Assembly (NCBI GenBank): GCA_020536535.1
Contig: JAHLWZ010000275.1
Coordinates: 1 to 64,000 of the forward strand
Reading direction: 5' to 3'
DNA from: Pelomyxa schiedti
Taxonomy: Eukaryota > Evosea > Pelobiontida > Pelomyxidae
Length of the DNA: 64,000 nucleotides
The notes under the pieces are model-generated. The model was not told the origin of the DNA and made no database searches. It saw nothing but the letters and a program-made list of their open reading frames with translations. Positions 20,001 to 32,200 of the stretch are shown here, in pieces (position 1 is the stretch's first letter; each line of letters starts with the position of its first letter). Both the position numbers and the translations under genes were made by a program.

Positions 20001-23000
20001 GAGGTCTTGTTTAGCCGGGTTCGTGTTTTGGCGGTTGGATGTTACTTTTTTCTTGTGTAACAGTCTAATAACACAAATTAATCAAATACTGGAAAGAAAG
20101 TGCATCTTACCCATGTTCACCCGAATGCTTTCCTTCTTTGTGGCGATGTGTGTGTGTTGCGTGGTGGGTTCCATGTACATGTATGTGGGCTTTTGATGAT
20201 GCAGAAGCAGACAGGGGGGCAGACCTGGGGGAAAGAGGGTGATCTTGCATTGTTTCAGACGGAGTCAGAGAAGGTTGAGTGTGGGTAAGATTAGGAGAAG
20301 AAAAAGCCGGCAGACTGGCCAAATCAGGAATCAGAACAGAGGGAAGGGCTATATTTGTAACAGATGTAGATGCTTGAGATTGCAAGTGTGGTAATAGAGC
20401 CTGTGTGTTTGCATTGGCTCCCACATGGTGTCTCTTCTTTTGATGACCATTAATAGAAGTACCGGGGCTGGGTAGATTTGTAGTCCCAACTGCTGGGATG
20501 TTGATCTTTGTTCTTCTACCTCGTTCTCTTTTCTTTTTTTTCCTTGTTTGATCTGCCCCCAAAGCAACTGTGGGTGTAGAAGGCTGCACAGTAAGCTGCG
20601 CTGAAGCATGTTCCGTATTGGTTTGCGGAATATCAGACCTCTCCATATAGATGGTAACAGGTGTATTGGGGGGAGTGAATTTCGATTCATTTACTGCCCG
20701 TATTTGTTCTTCAACAGGTGGGCTGGAATTTTCAGTAATAACCACATTTGCAAGGCGCTGGGTACTTGGTGGAAGTATAAAGGAACTATAATGGAGGTAG
20801 AAGGAAGGAGTGTAAATTTCCTCAGAGGGGTTGCTCTTTGGTGTCTTGATTCTGCTGGTTGGTGCCACAGTAGGTAAGCGGCCTAACCTCCTGGGGAGTG
20901 AGTACTAAGTTTACAACATCAGGGGAAAAAAGATTTTCTTGTTTTTTTTTTTTTCTGTTTTTGGAAGGTTTTGTTTATTGGCAAACCTCATAGAGTATGG
21001 GCTGCTTGAAGTCAGCACATTTCTTAAAGAAGTTTTCTGGAGGTGGAACCTGACGATTAAGGGCACACTTGATCAGTTTAGAAACGTTAGTAACCTCCCT
21101 GATTCTGAACCAGTAAGCTTAAAGAATAATAACAATGAACAAACTTGTCTAAGGTGATAGGACATTCGACTGGAATCCAAGAAGTGCAATTGGTGGAAGT
21201 GTTAGTGGCTGAATCGAGCCCCAAGGCTTCATTCAACACTGTGAACAGCAAGTTAATTTACAGAAGCTAAAGAAAAGAGACAATACACAAATTATCAGAG
21301 TCGGGCTCACAGTGTCGAATGTTATGTAAGAGACCACTATACTGGTCCTGCATAAAATAGGGAATATGACCGTTTTTGAATACCTCAATGCTATGACTAT
21401 ATGGGCTCCTAAGTGAATTAAGGGGATTTATTAGAGATAAAGTTAGCACACGGAAGAGAATATGAAAGAAGTTCAATTTCAATTGTATTGTCAGATATAA
21501 GCCTCCAGATGCGTACTCCATGAAGTTGTCCAATGTAAACACAGTAATTGTATACCTATCTTATGTAGGCACGATTACGACTTGATGTTGCATACTTGTG
21601 TGTTGACTTCTACATGCCAATCCGTATCAAATAGTATGACAGCATCAGCCATATGAGGATTGACATTGTGCAGTATTCGTGTGTGCAAAAGCATTATATT
21701 CCATTCATCACATATGTTGAACCGTTCGCAAAGGAGTGTCCGATGTGAGGCTGGAGTATTAAAGTCTACACACACATGGGGCATGTTGTGCCCATTGAAA
21801 TGGCGTGAAATGAGTGATAAACTTTCTTGCATGTGTGACAAAATCAAAATCTTCAGATTATGGTGCAACAATCCAGGAAGGAGACGAGACATGAGTACGT
21901 CAAGTTTATTACTATGGACCACCTTGGAAAGGGTGGGACAAGGTTGCTGCCGAGTTGGAAAAGGAAGTACGAAGTCACAGTAGGAGGAAGAGGCCATCAG
22001 GCTGGGAGTGGGTGCAATTACTCGAGGGTGTAGTTGTATCTCAGCTGAGAGGGGATAACAACGGGTAGCATAGTCATAGAGCTGTGAAGGTGTGCTAGGA
22101 GGTAGGGTAAACATCTGTTTCAGCTTCGCGAGAGAGTTCTGAGGGTCAAAGGGCTGAATGAATATGCAATCCTTTCGGCCAGGTTTTTGGATCTCAGCAT
22201 TGTATTTTAGGAGGGAATTTGTCTCCATGGGATATGTGGCACAAGACATATGAGGCTCTTCAGTGGGCAAAGGCAGGACAAGCCGCTGATGAAACGGTGG
22301 GGTTGGCAGGGTAACTTCAAAGTGCCTACTCCATTCAATAACCAAGTGACTCAATTGCACATACGGAGAGGGCATTGCCTCCTGATCGACTTGGTTACAG
22401 GTGGTTTTGAGCATCAACGCAATTTCAGCGGCATTATGGACCTGGTGGAGAGGCACACCATTGTTCATATCTGCAGTAGGTTTCATAGCAATTGAACGCT
22501 TGTTAGCCATACTGCATATCGAGAAAATTTCATCATAAATAAATTGTTGCTTTGGAGAAAGCTTGCAAAAGAGTAGTCTCTCAGGGGGGTTTCTTGGTTT
22601 ACAGTTTGAGCAATTAGTAACACATAGTAAATCCAGTATTCTGCACAGCTCTGTATCCGGCATGGTTGACAGCTCTTGGGTGTGGGATCCCCTTTCCAAA
22701 GGGAAAAGGTAGTTAATGAGGTGAACACACTGAGAGTGGGGAAGGTGGAGAGAAAGAGGACTATTGGATATGGGGTATTTCTGTGGCTGGGTGCATGAAG
22801 GTGAGAGAAGAACTATCCGATGACAGGATGATGATAAATGATCAGCAAGTGTATTCCAAGAAGAGTACGTCTCTATGGAATCCCACAATGTAGGTGACAT
22901 GTTTAGGATAACAGTGTGCCATGGGATCGGAGGCACGGTAAAGTTCATGCCATAATACATAGACTCATTGAAAGCCATATGGGACAGTAAATGAACACAC

Positions 23001-26000
23001 TTTATGTCGGGGTTCTTTATTATGTGGTTCCGTTTTCTTTTGCTTCTCTTGGATACATGAAGTTTGATTTTGATCATTGGACAGATTTGCTTCAAAACAA
23101 GAATCCACTGGATAAAATCTTTGTCATCAGTGATAATTAAAGTGGGGCCACAGTCAAAATGTTCACTCAGTTTTGTACACGGTGAAATTGTTTCCCTTTT
23201 GATGTTTTGCTCAGTTCTTTCTTTCGCAATTTTACTAGTCATAACTGCCAGAAATGCAGCGATGACCACATATGAAGTACAGTACGGCTCCACTTTCAAG
23301 GTTACATTCACACCATGCAAATGTGAAAGCAGTAGATGTGAGACCAAATGTTCTTGAGTTGCACCTATGCACAGAGATTGTTGTAAGTGAAAATGGTTGT
23401 GGTGCCCACGTATTGTGGACATCAGATCCACAGATGGTGAAATGCACGCAAGAAAGTTGTGGTTGTGGGTTACTTTCCTTGTGGGAACTGATGAGGGCTG
23501 GGAATTTGGATTTTTACAACCGTCACTCATAACAGATGGGTGATTTGCACAACTATCACTTGGGAGTGGCACAAGAGCATTTTCATCTTGTGTTCTAGCC
23601 TGCCTGGTTGAAGTCATTACTTCATTACAGGGAGATTCACCACAATGCAATATATTCCTCCTCAAGAGTACTTGAGATGCTAAAACAGAAAACAGACGCA
23701 TTTGTGTGAGTTTATCTTCTCTTGCTCTTGTGAAACCATCTGCCATCCATTCCATTTCACCAAGGACCCTGTCCCATTGAGTTTTTGGGTGTGGGGGGTC
23801 GGGACACAGTGCTGGAAGTGGTGTCACAGTCTTTATTTCAAGATCGTCGATTGTCTTATTGGACTCAGCAGTGCAATCAGTGGAAAACAAAAGGGATTCC
23901 AATTCAGAAAAGTTGAACTCATGGGGAACACTCTCTTATTTGTAGATCAACAACCAAGAAAAGCAGCAGAAAAACTAACCTTTTTGAGACCCACATCTCA
24001 GTGGGAAGGGAGGTACTTGTGCTGGTAGCAATTTTGGACTTAGATTAGATGGGGCATCGACTTCAGGGATCTGAAGGAAGTCGTCACGTGGAGTAACTGG
24101 CTCAATTTTTGTTGAGGTTTCCTCAATTTGGTCTCCAGTGCTACTTGGGAATTTGTCATGAAGGGTTTCAGGGTTGACTTCTCCATCAGAGTTTTTTTTG
24201 AAGGGTGTTTCTTTTGTGGGTTGTGGGCAGGGGGTATCCAAAAAGGTATCACAGTCCTCAATATTATCACGGCAAGCACTGGTACGCCACATATCATCCC
24301 CAGCTCCATCCCATTGACATACATTTTCCTGACTGGATGCCCAAGTGGTACACAAATCCTGGAGGTTATTTAGCTCTAATCGCTCACTCTCTCGTTGTAA
24401 GATTAGGGCTTTGAGTTGCTGGTGCTTGATATCCATGATTTTTCTTCGTATTTCCACTATTTCCGTCTGACTTAGTTTAGCAGGCCTGTTAATCGAGAGT
24501 AATGTGGGCTTGTCAGCTGACTTCAGAAGTGGCCTGTGTTGCTGGCCTTGGTGTATGGGAAATAATGGGTCACCAGGTTTTATTGGCATCCTTATCTCTT
24601 TGAGTGAAGAACCCTGCATTTGAGTGTAAGACTAAATGTTGGGCTAATACAACATACCAGGTTTTTACTGTCTTCATCAATCCGTGCTGAAAAAAGTTCA
24701 TCACTTTTATCTCCAGAAAGTTTTTGAGTGCTCTTAGAACTAAGGTGAGATTCTGTGTGCTGATTGCTATCAATTGGTAACTCTAAGAAGTTTGCGTCAC
24801 ACGATGTTTCTGCAATGTTGCTTGAGTGAGGAGATAGTAGTGGCCTGGTCAAAAATCGTCTTCTACCAACTGGCTTTTCTTGATTGTGGTGTAAAATGGG
24901 ATGTGGTGATGGTGACCGAGAGGCTGAAGATGATTGACAAAAGGAGGGCGATTTTGATAAAGATCTTCCCCGAGATCGTGAGGATGATGGGGATACTGAG
25001 TGACTGGAAGAACGAGAACCAGAAAAAGAACGGCTCCGTGAGCTAGAACGTGATACAGACCTGGACTTGGAACCCCATGGAGAAGGAGACCTCGAAGTGG
25101 AATGAGAGCCTGACATGGAATGTGAACAGGACGGTGACCTGGAAAAAGAACGCGAGGAGTGGGATGGAGAACGTGAACAAGATCGGGATCTAGAACGGGA
25201 TGGTGCTGGTGAACCTGATCGCGAAGGTGAGGATGAAGATGGGGAAGATGGAGATAGGGATGGTGACGCGGAGAGTGAAGGAGGGTCGTGACTAGCCGCG
25301 TGTTGAACACTGGTACACACAGTGGCACGCTGGTACTTAGTTAGTCTCGAGTGTTAAAGAAGAGCTGAGAGGGAAAACCGCTGAACTGCTATCGGAGTAT
25401 CTTTTCTCAGAATCGACACCCATCAATTCCAAGCCCCCATCACTGGGACTCGCCGCCCATTTCTCGGAACCGCCGCTCCCCACGGTGCTCGAAGCACTGT
25501 TATCAACAGGCATTTTCATCATCTTCACAGAATCGTGTTTGACGCCCACCACCGTTGTTGTTGTTGTTGATGGTGGTGGTGCTGGTGCTGCTGCGTGTGC
25601 CGGCGACGCCATTGTAAGCGAAGAAGAGGAAGAAGATGAAACAGTTCTGCCGTGCCCAGTGCCCCGATGCAAATTCAGTCTGCCGCTAGGAGCGGCCTCT
25701 GGTAGTGATGCCACAACAACCACAGATGGCTGCTGCTGCTGCCGCCGCCGCTGCGTAGCCCGCTTTTTCACACCGGGTGTAGCACCAACGCCTGCGCCCG
25801 GTTGGTGACACACCTTCTTCTTAGTCCTCCGCCTCGTAGTGGTCATCGCCGCCGTAGCAGCAGCAGCGCCTCCTCCACCTCCACCTCCGCCACCGCTCTG
25901 CTTCTGTGTCTGCGACTGTGCTTGTGTCTGTGTCTGTGTCTGTGTCTGTGTCTGTGTCTGTGTCTGTGTCTGTGTCTGTGTCTGTGTCTGTGTCTGTGTC

Positions 26001-26422
26001 TGTGTCTGTGTCTGTGTCTGCGGCAGTGACTGTGACTGTGCGTGGGGGCGCGTGCTGGCCGCAGTGGCAGCACTCCCCGGTCGCTGCTGCCATCTCTTGT
26101 TGTTGCCGTCGTTGTTGCCAGTACCGCTGCTGCTCGCGGCGAGTGATGCCTTCGACGGCGCCGCGGCGTGGCGGCTGCCGCCGAGCGGCGTAGCAGCCGG
26201 CGACACGGACGGGGTCGGGCTCGCGGCCGCGGCCGGCGACCTGGGCGGCGCGCCTGTTGGTGTTGGCGTCGCCTGCACGTGCTGGTGGTGCTGCTGTTGC
26301 TGCTGTTGGTGCTGGTGCTGGTGCTGGTGTTGTGTCGACTGCGCGGTGTGGGTCGACGGGGCGCCGGCGGTTGCCGACGACGGCTCCGTCAGCTGCGTAA
26401 CAACCAAAGCCGACATTGACAT
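17048..26422 (-). CDS. EP400/Domino/Eaf1-like chromatin scaffold with degenerate SNF2 core
   Basis: Large nuclear protein expected to scaffold a NuA4/SWR1-type complex. Exon 1 (ATG at 26422, MSMSALVVTQLTEP) is GC-rich with poly-HQ, QT repeats and basic patches. A phase-0 intron ending ACTAACTAAG leads to an Arg/Ser-rich exon (~25338-24660). Then follow a helical segment (~24620-24350) and an HSA-type helix, WDRVLGEMEWMADGFTRARE (~23780). The SNF2-like core lies in the exon 23902-21575. PTLIITDDKDFIQWILVLKQ matches the motif Ia region, and KILILSHMQESLSLISRHFN starts the helicase C lobe. FDTDWHVEVNTQ is followed after an intron by VYIGQLHGVRIWRLISDNTI (motif VI region). Walker A, DExH and the motif VI Arg are absent. 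A SANT domain follows (PWLPSEDLALHTAM to WDLLSDT, RRRSAAECIQRWNSIL, ~19990-19750). Gln/Pro/Ser/Thr-rich exons run to TGA at 17048. The one-gene model rests on co-linearity with EP400. Confidence 0.78.
25922..26020. repeat. Coding hexanucleotide microsatellite (TGTGTC)n
   Basis: About sixteen TGTGTC units lie within exon 1 of the EP400-like gene. On the minus strand they code for alternating Gln-Thr. The other frames give long spurious open frames (Val-Cys, Ser-Val, Asp-Thr, His-Arg). Confidence 0.95.
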
Positions 26423-26914
26423 TGATTGCTTTTTTTGGTTCGTTGTGTGCGTCTCGGGACGCCGAATGGTGTGATGAATACGACGCGACTGGGGAAAAAT
26501 CACAGGAGGAGCTTCGCAAATAAAGAAGTGGTTGCCCTCAGGGGAAAAGAGGGGGAGGAAAGCTGTAGTTTGGTTTTTATTGTTCCAGATCGTGGGAAGT
26601 GTTTAATGTGAGGCACTTGGGTTCCACGGGAATAGTGCTCACCAAGTGGAGTACGGAAGTACAGTAATTCATGGGGAGGGCACCGGGAATCATCACTCTT
26701 TCTTGTTACTCAGAAAGTCTAGTCTTAGTTTCAGTTGTTTGATATCTGACAAGGCAGACATGAATACAAAACAAGGCGAGGAGGAGGCAAGAAATTACAA
26801 ATGTCGAGTAAAATTCTATCACAATTCTCAACAGCGGATTCACTATATAGAAGTTCCATGATGGAGAGTGAGTCTCTGTATCGAGTAATACTTTTTTTAT
26901 GAAGTCCTAGGAGC
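26423..26914. promoter_or_regulatory. Intergenic: EP400-like promoter and ATG1 3' region
   Basis: About 490 bp. A plus-strand open frame at 26646-26861 has no resemblance to any family I know. No repeat or RNA gene is seen. Confidence 0.4.
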
Positions 26915-28943
26915 TCATAGTTGCAGCCTGAGTAAGCCTTGTTTATGAGTTTGGGAATTAGGTACAGTTGGGGATTTAATTCTTTTTACTCTACTAACGG
27001 CGTGGTCATATAAAATTTTTTCAATGGGCAGGAATACTGTATGGTATTCCGAAGGGATGCACTGTACCAACGCCCGGGCTTGAAGTTTGCACTTTGAGAC
27101 GAGAGTCCCGATCTGCTGTATATCTGTGCTCCACTTGGTGTTGAAGGAAAATATGAGTAATAGTACCTAATTCTTTCTGCTCCTCATTTTCATTATGCGC
27201 AGAAATTATGTTGCAGCACTTCATTAATATCGATATAGCAACTGAATAGAAAATCAGGGAATAAGGAAAAATCCCAGCTCTGTAGTTTCTGTAGGCTGCA
27301 TGACAAAGTGCTTGGGCACAAAAAAGCTGGGGCTGCACTGGTGCAAAGACATGTACCTCTTTCTATGTCAAGGATTATTGGTCATATGCCCGTTTCATAC
27401 CGTTAAAGTTCACAGTATCCTTTGGTGTATCCAACTTCAGTAATTGGAAGAAATCTGGGGGTATCGGACATGGTGATTTCTGTGTAGGGATATCCTGAGG
27501 AGGTGTACCAGGTACTTGTTTTGCATTTTGATTGTCAAAGCCAATTGGCTCAACGCTCAAAACTTTATCTTTTTCAGGCACTGTACAGCAAGGGGGTAAT
27601 GTAACATTTTCTGGAAAGTTGGAAATAGTTGCTGGGGGTTCCAAAGGTGCTGCGGGGCTCAATTCTACGGGAATCGAAGGAAGTGCAGGTGGAAAAGCCC
27701 ATGTATTGGCCAGAAATCTATCCAAGGATAGCCTTTGGAGGGGATCTTTCTTTGTTGAGGTTTAGAATGACGCAAAAAAATATCACATACTTGCAGCAGA
27801 CCCTGAAGCAACTCACTGCATGAGGGGTTGAAGGCCGGGAACACTGGTTGGGTTGTGTCGATAAGGTGGATCAGATCTCGATGATTTCTACCAGGAAATG
27901 GCACTGACCCTGTGACTATCTATTTTCATTTCAAATGCATGCACACCGTGAATAGTTGAAACCTCAAAAATGATAACACCTACAGTAGGAAAATGTGACA
28001 CAAAATGAATAGGGACATGGGTACCTGCAGACCAGAGATCCACAGCTGCAGTATAGCGATGAGATCCCTGTAATATTTCAGGAGCCTAAATAACAGTGAG
28101 AGAGAGTAGTGGTATTCAACCAAACTTCATAAAGTGGTGTTCCACAAGTGGTCATAGTGTCACCGATCTTGTCTAACACCCGAGCAAATCCTGGATTACA
28201 ATTACGGGATATATTAATGAGAGGAAGACTACCGAAATCCGCAATTTTTAATACAAGTTGAGTCCCATCATCATGAAGAAGAAGATTTTGCGGCTATATG
28301 AGGTGAGAGACCCGTAAAGGTGCCATATATACCTTGAGGTCTCTGTGCACGACTTGGTGCCGTGAGAGCTCTTGTAGACCGAGTGCTTGAAGATGTTACA
28401 AAGGAATTAGCCAAGGAAAGAAGATCGCACCAATATGCCGGGTGAATTGCACAATAATTGGTTCGGGGATGGGATGAGTTTTTTTAATGTATTGGCTCAG
28501 ATCACCTGCATTACAGAACTCTGTTGCAATGTACAAGTTGTAGCTTATGGGATCCTGTAACAAATTTAACGTTATGTGCACAGTGGTAATGTGATTGGCA
28601 AGGGATGGTACAAATAAATGATCATAATAGAGCAATAGATTATTGTGGGAAAGCATCTTCAAGATGGATATCTCTCTCTGAAAAGCCTTGACCATATACT
28701 GTCGGTCCCTCAACGGTATCTCTTCCAATCTTATCAGCTTTTTTTTTGTGTGGTTTTTTTTTTTTGCCCAAGGGAGAACTACCTTTGATGCCAGCAACGC
28801 GACCATCGTCGTGACGACCTTTATAAACACAAGAGAAGCCACCAGAACTTATGGGTTTGGTGGTCGGAATCCATACATAAACAAGAAAAAACAAACCCAA
28901 GTCTGTCCGTTGACCGGAACCGAAACCCCATCACGCACCGCAT
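26915..28943 (-). CDS. ATG1: ATG1/ULK autophagy-initiating Ser/Thr kinase
   Basis: Starts autophagosome formation. The proposed start at 28943 gives MRCVMGFRFRSTDRLGSGG, then the Gly loop GSGGFSCVYKGRHDDGRVAG. The following exon has EEIPLRDRQYMVKAFQREIS and SHNNLLLYYDHL. Catalytic motifs are HRDLK, an intron, PQNLLLHDDG, then ADFG (~28370-28230). Next come CGTPLY, an intron, APEILQGSHRYTAAVDLWSAG, and KDPLQRLSLDRFLANTWAF at the end of the kinase. A Pro-rich linker (~27690-27420) follows. The C-terminal tandem MIT-like (EAT) helices read AQALCHAAYRNYRAGIF and, after an intron, CKLQARALVQCIPSEYHTVF plus LPIEKILYDHAVSRVKR, which match ULK C-termini. The stop is TGA at 26915-26917. The splice between the Gly-loop exon and the next could not be put in phase by hand. 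Confidence 0.88.
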
Positions 28944-29226
28944 CCTCGCCGACAACCAACAGTTATTACTGCTTTGTTCAAAGTTCCGTACCAACTTGGG
29001 TCATCCAGTTCTGAGGGGCTGAGACTCTGGAACGAGCACTGATTGGAGCCAGACTGGTTACCACATGCGCGACCAGTACCACAGAACCCACCCGTTTGGG
29101 CGTAGTATGTGAGACTCGGGGGAACTTGATAAACTCAAACTAGTCTCAACTTTTTTCAGCCTTTTTTCTGCCGGCCCTCATATATCTTAAGCCTGCCATA
29201 ATTTTTCTACATAAAAACGGGTAGTT
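28944..29226. promoter_or_regulatory. Divergent promoter region ATG1 / Dicer
   Basis: About 280 bp between opposing start codons. Nothing else is recognised. Confidence 0.4.
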
Positions 29227-32200
29227 ATGGACCAGGACCAGATCGCGTACGGAGATTCATTAGTGGCATTCAATAAGCAGGTTGTGGCACAAACAACGTG
29301 CCGCACTGAAGGAGCTTGTGTTTGTGTGCTGCCGTCACACGAGAGTGTTGTGGATGTAATAAAGAGCGTGATTTTGGCAACAAAGAAACCTCGTGTGCGT
29401 AAGTGCACGGTGGTACTGGTGAGCATTCCTCTTTTTTTTTTTTTTTTTTTTCTTTTTTTTTTAAAAAAATTACTCACTCGTAGTGAGGTTCCTACGTTAG
29501 AGTTGGTCACACAAGAGGCTCAGTCTATAGAACGCGCTTTGGGACTTCAGATTGCGAGGTTTGGTTTTTTCCCCCTTTTATTGTGATCTCGTTATGAAGT
29601 GTAACGGACCTTACTAGGCATCCGCGGGCACAGGTTTCCAATGAGACTGGTGACTTTTGGAAAAGGCAGGTGCTTTGGGGCGCAATCTCGGTAGTTTACA
29701 TTTAGCAATAATGTTCTTAGTCAGCCAATAGGTGTGCCCAGATCAATTGCTGGTGGAGTCATTGAACAGATCTCTTTTTGTTCTCACTTGCGCTGATCTC
29801 ATTGTATTTGATTTCTGCAGTGGGGCGGCCAGGCGGCCGTACTTTGGGATCTTGCTTGACAGCTTACTTCAGATTCCTGAGTCATCCAGACCAAGTATTG
29901 TTGGGCTGGTCTGCATGGGAGACCTCATGAATCGGAGTATCATGTTTTCTTCGGAAGTTTGGGAGGTCCTAAAACCTGGAACAGTGTTCTCCCAGGTAAT
30001 GGAATTAGTATTATAACGTTAACGCGTAAGCCTGCCTTAGGTTCGCGCAATTCACGAGCCATACAAGTATTCCGAAGACAAGATTAAATATAGGACTCTG
30101 CTGTGGGAACTGAAAAATCAACCATCACAAGCCCCTTTTCTCTCTAAAATAGAGCCACTTGTTCATGAGCTTAGAGCAGCACTTATGACTCTTCCTCACG
30201 GACTTTTTGGTGTTGTTTTGGTCAAGTCACAGTCAAGTTCCAGCATCTTGGTTGATGTTCTTGGTGGACATCCGCTGTTATGTGACTTTGTTTCTGTGAA
30301 AGAACTCAGTACAATTGGGCCTGGGCAGATCACATCAAAACACCTTTTTATAAGTTGGTCTGTTTCCCCAGATCTAACAGTAATCCTCGTTTAGGCACAG
30401 TTGACTTCTCCTGCTCAATGAATATGTCACTCATTGATTTCCTTGTCTGGTTCGATTTCTCGGATTCCACTTTCATTATCGAGTCGCGGCGTTCCATACA
30501 CTCTAGTTCTGGCATGGCCCGGATCTGTGTGGAGATATGTGATGGAGTCTGCACCTACCGGGCATATAACTCAACTCTTCAATGGCCTGTGGGAGAGATC
30601 CCTCACAATGAAAATTCATCACTGCCTGCCCTGAGTACGGTTGACTCAAGAGAGCAAACATTACTGCCAACCAACACACATGTTGAACCCTCTTCTCCCG
30701 CAGTTACCACTCAAAGCTGTGAAACAAACACTTCTACAAGAAAGGAGATTGAAACTGACACAAATAATCGCTCCACACTTGACACTGACAATAACCTCAA
30801 TCACATCAGTAGCAATCTCACACCTGAGGTGAGTGGGAATAGCTATGCCCCTACCAAAGACACTTCCGATATGAACCCTGATGAGAATCATACCGTGCCG
30901 AATATGATGCCAACGCCTTGCTCTAACCCAAATGACGCGGTCTTACGGAAAGATACTACAAACTCTCCCCCAAGTCCTTCCATGCTTTCCAACTCAATCA
31001 CATCGGCTTCCGGAGTCACAGAACATGTTCTGGATAGCCTGACTTCCACTCGGTTCCCAATATCCCCACTTCCAACCATGGTGCAGTCTCAATCCACGAC
31101 CCCTCCCAGGTTTAAGGTCGGTACTCACACTGAAATTGTTCCAACGAAAATCGTTGCGGATTGTTTGGCAGTACCATTCACACAATCTGAGGATTCCAAG
31201 TGTTATAGAACGTACATGCACGTTCTATCCCGTGAAGGCACACTTTTTCCGTGGTGTCTTTTGACAAACAATAGCTTTATTCCCCTAAAACCTAGTGCTA
31301 TGACTTTCCAAGTCCATATAAAGAGTGACACTGTTCTCGCTTTTCAAATTCGTCCTCATGCTGTTGAAGATTTAACGCCTGAGCAGTTTGAAGCTTCGAA
31401 GGTGCTTTTGCACTCCTTCCATTTCCTCGTTGTTTAACTCTCCCTCCTAGGTTCTTCAGGGGCACCTCTACAAAGTGATTTTCCACGCCGGAAAAAAAGT
31501 CTTTGATTGGAGTAACTCGACCAAAAGAAAGAAATATCTTGTGCTCCCCCTTACTACACAGAGTAGTACCAGTGACAAAATTCAAATAGACTGGAAATCA
31601 ATTTTCCAGATCAGCGCGTTTGTAGCAAAAGCGCAAGATTTCCGAAAACTGTCTGACCAGCATGCTCTAGAACCTCCTAAAACTCATCCAGAAGAACTGC
31701 TTAAAACAATAAATTTCAGCCGCACTAATGGGCCCAATCCTACTGTCCTGTGGACCATATACAATGACAGTCCCTTATACATTCCACAGCGCATCACAGA
31801 AGATACTCCGCTGTCTCCATTCCCAAATCCAGCCGAGTTTGAGACATACTCAAAATTTTATCAATGTCATTGGCACTTGGATGTTTCTCCAGAGCAACAT
31901 CTACTGCAGTGCCGCATCTTTAGAACAGCAAGGGAGAGATTGGACTATGACTACTCTGAATCTCGATTGAAACCAGCGGGAGAAAAGAACAGAGCTGTGG
32001 GTGTTCAAACTATCTCCACCCCCACTGCACCGGCAAGGCACTCACAAGCAATAACGCCACAGAAACCCACAAGCTACCCCTTACTCTGTACGGCTCCGGC
32101 ACGTAATCCCAACGATGTACATAGTATCAACGAGGAAGCTCTCGCTATTGGCTTTGTTATGGGATTTATAGTGGGGTTTGCTTGCAACTTCTCTAATGGG

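Noticed and set aside
21117-21245. tRNA-Ser-like stretch (TCTAAGGTGATAGGAC and a GAATCGAGCC T-arm-like end)
   Set aside because: The anticodon stem and acceptor stem do not pair, and the minus strand reads as a conserved-looking exon of the EP400-like gene (LNEALGLDSATNTSTNCTSW).
25802-26474. Long open frames on both strands with Val-Cys, Ser-Val, His-Arg or Asp-Thr repeats
   Set aside because: These are frame and strand shadows of the hexanucleotide microsatellite in exon 1 of the EP400-like gene.
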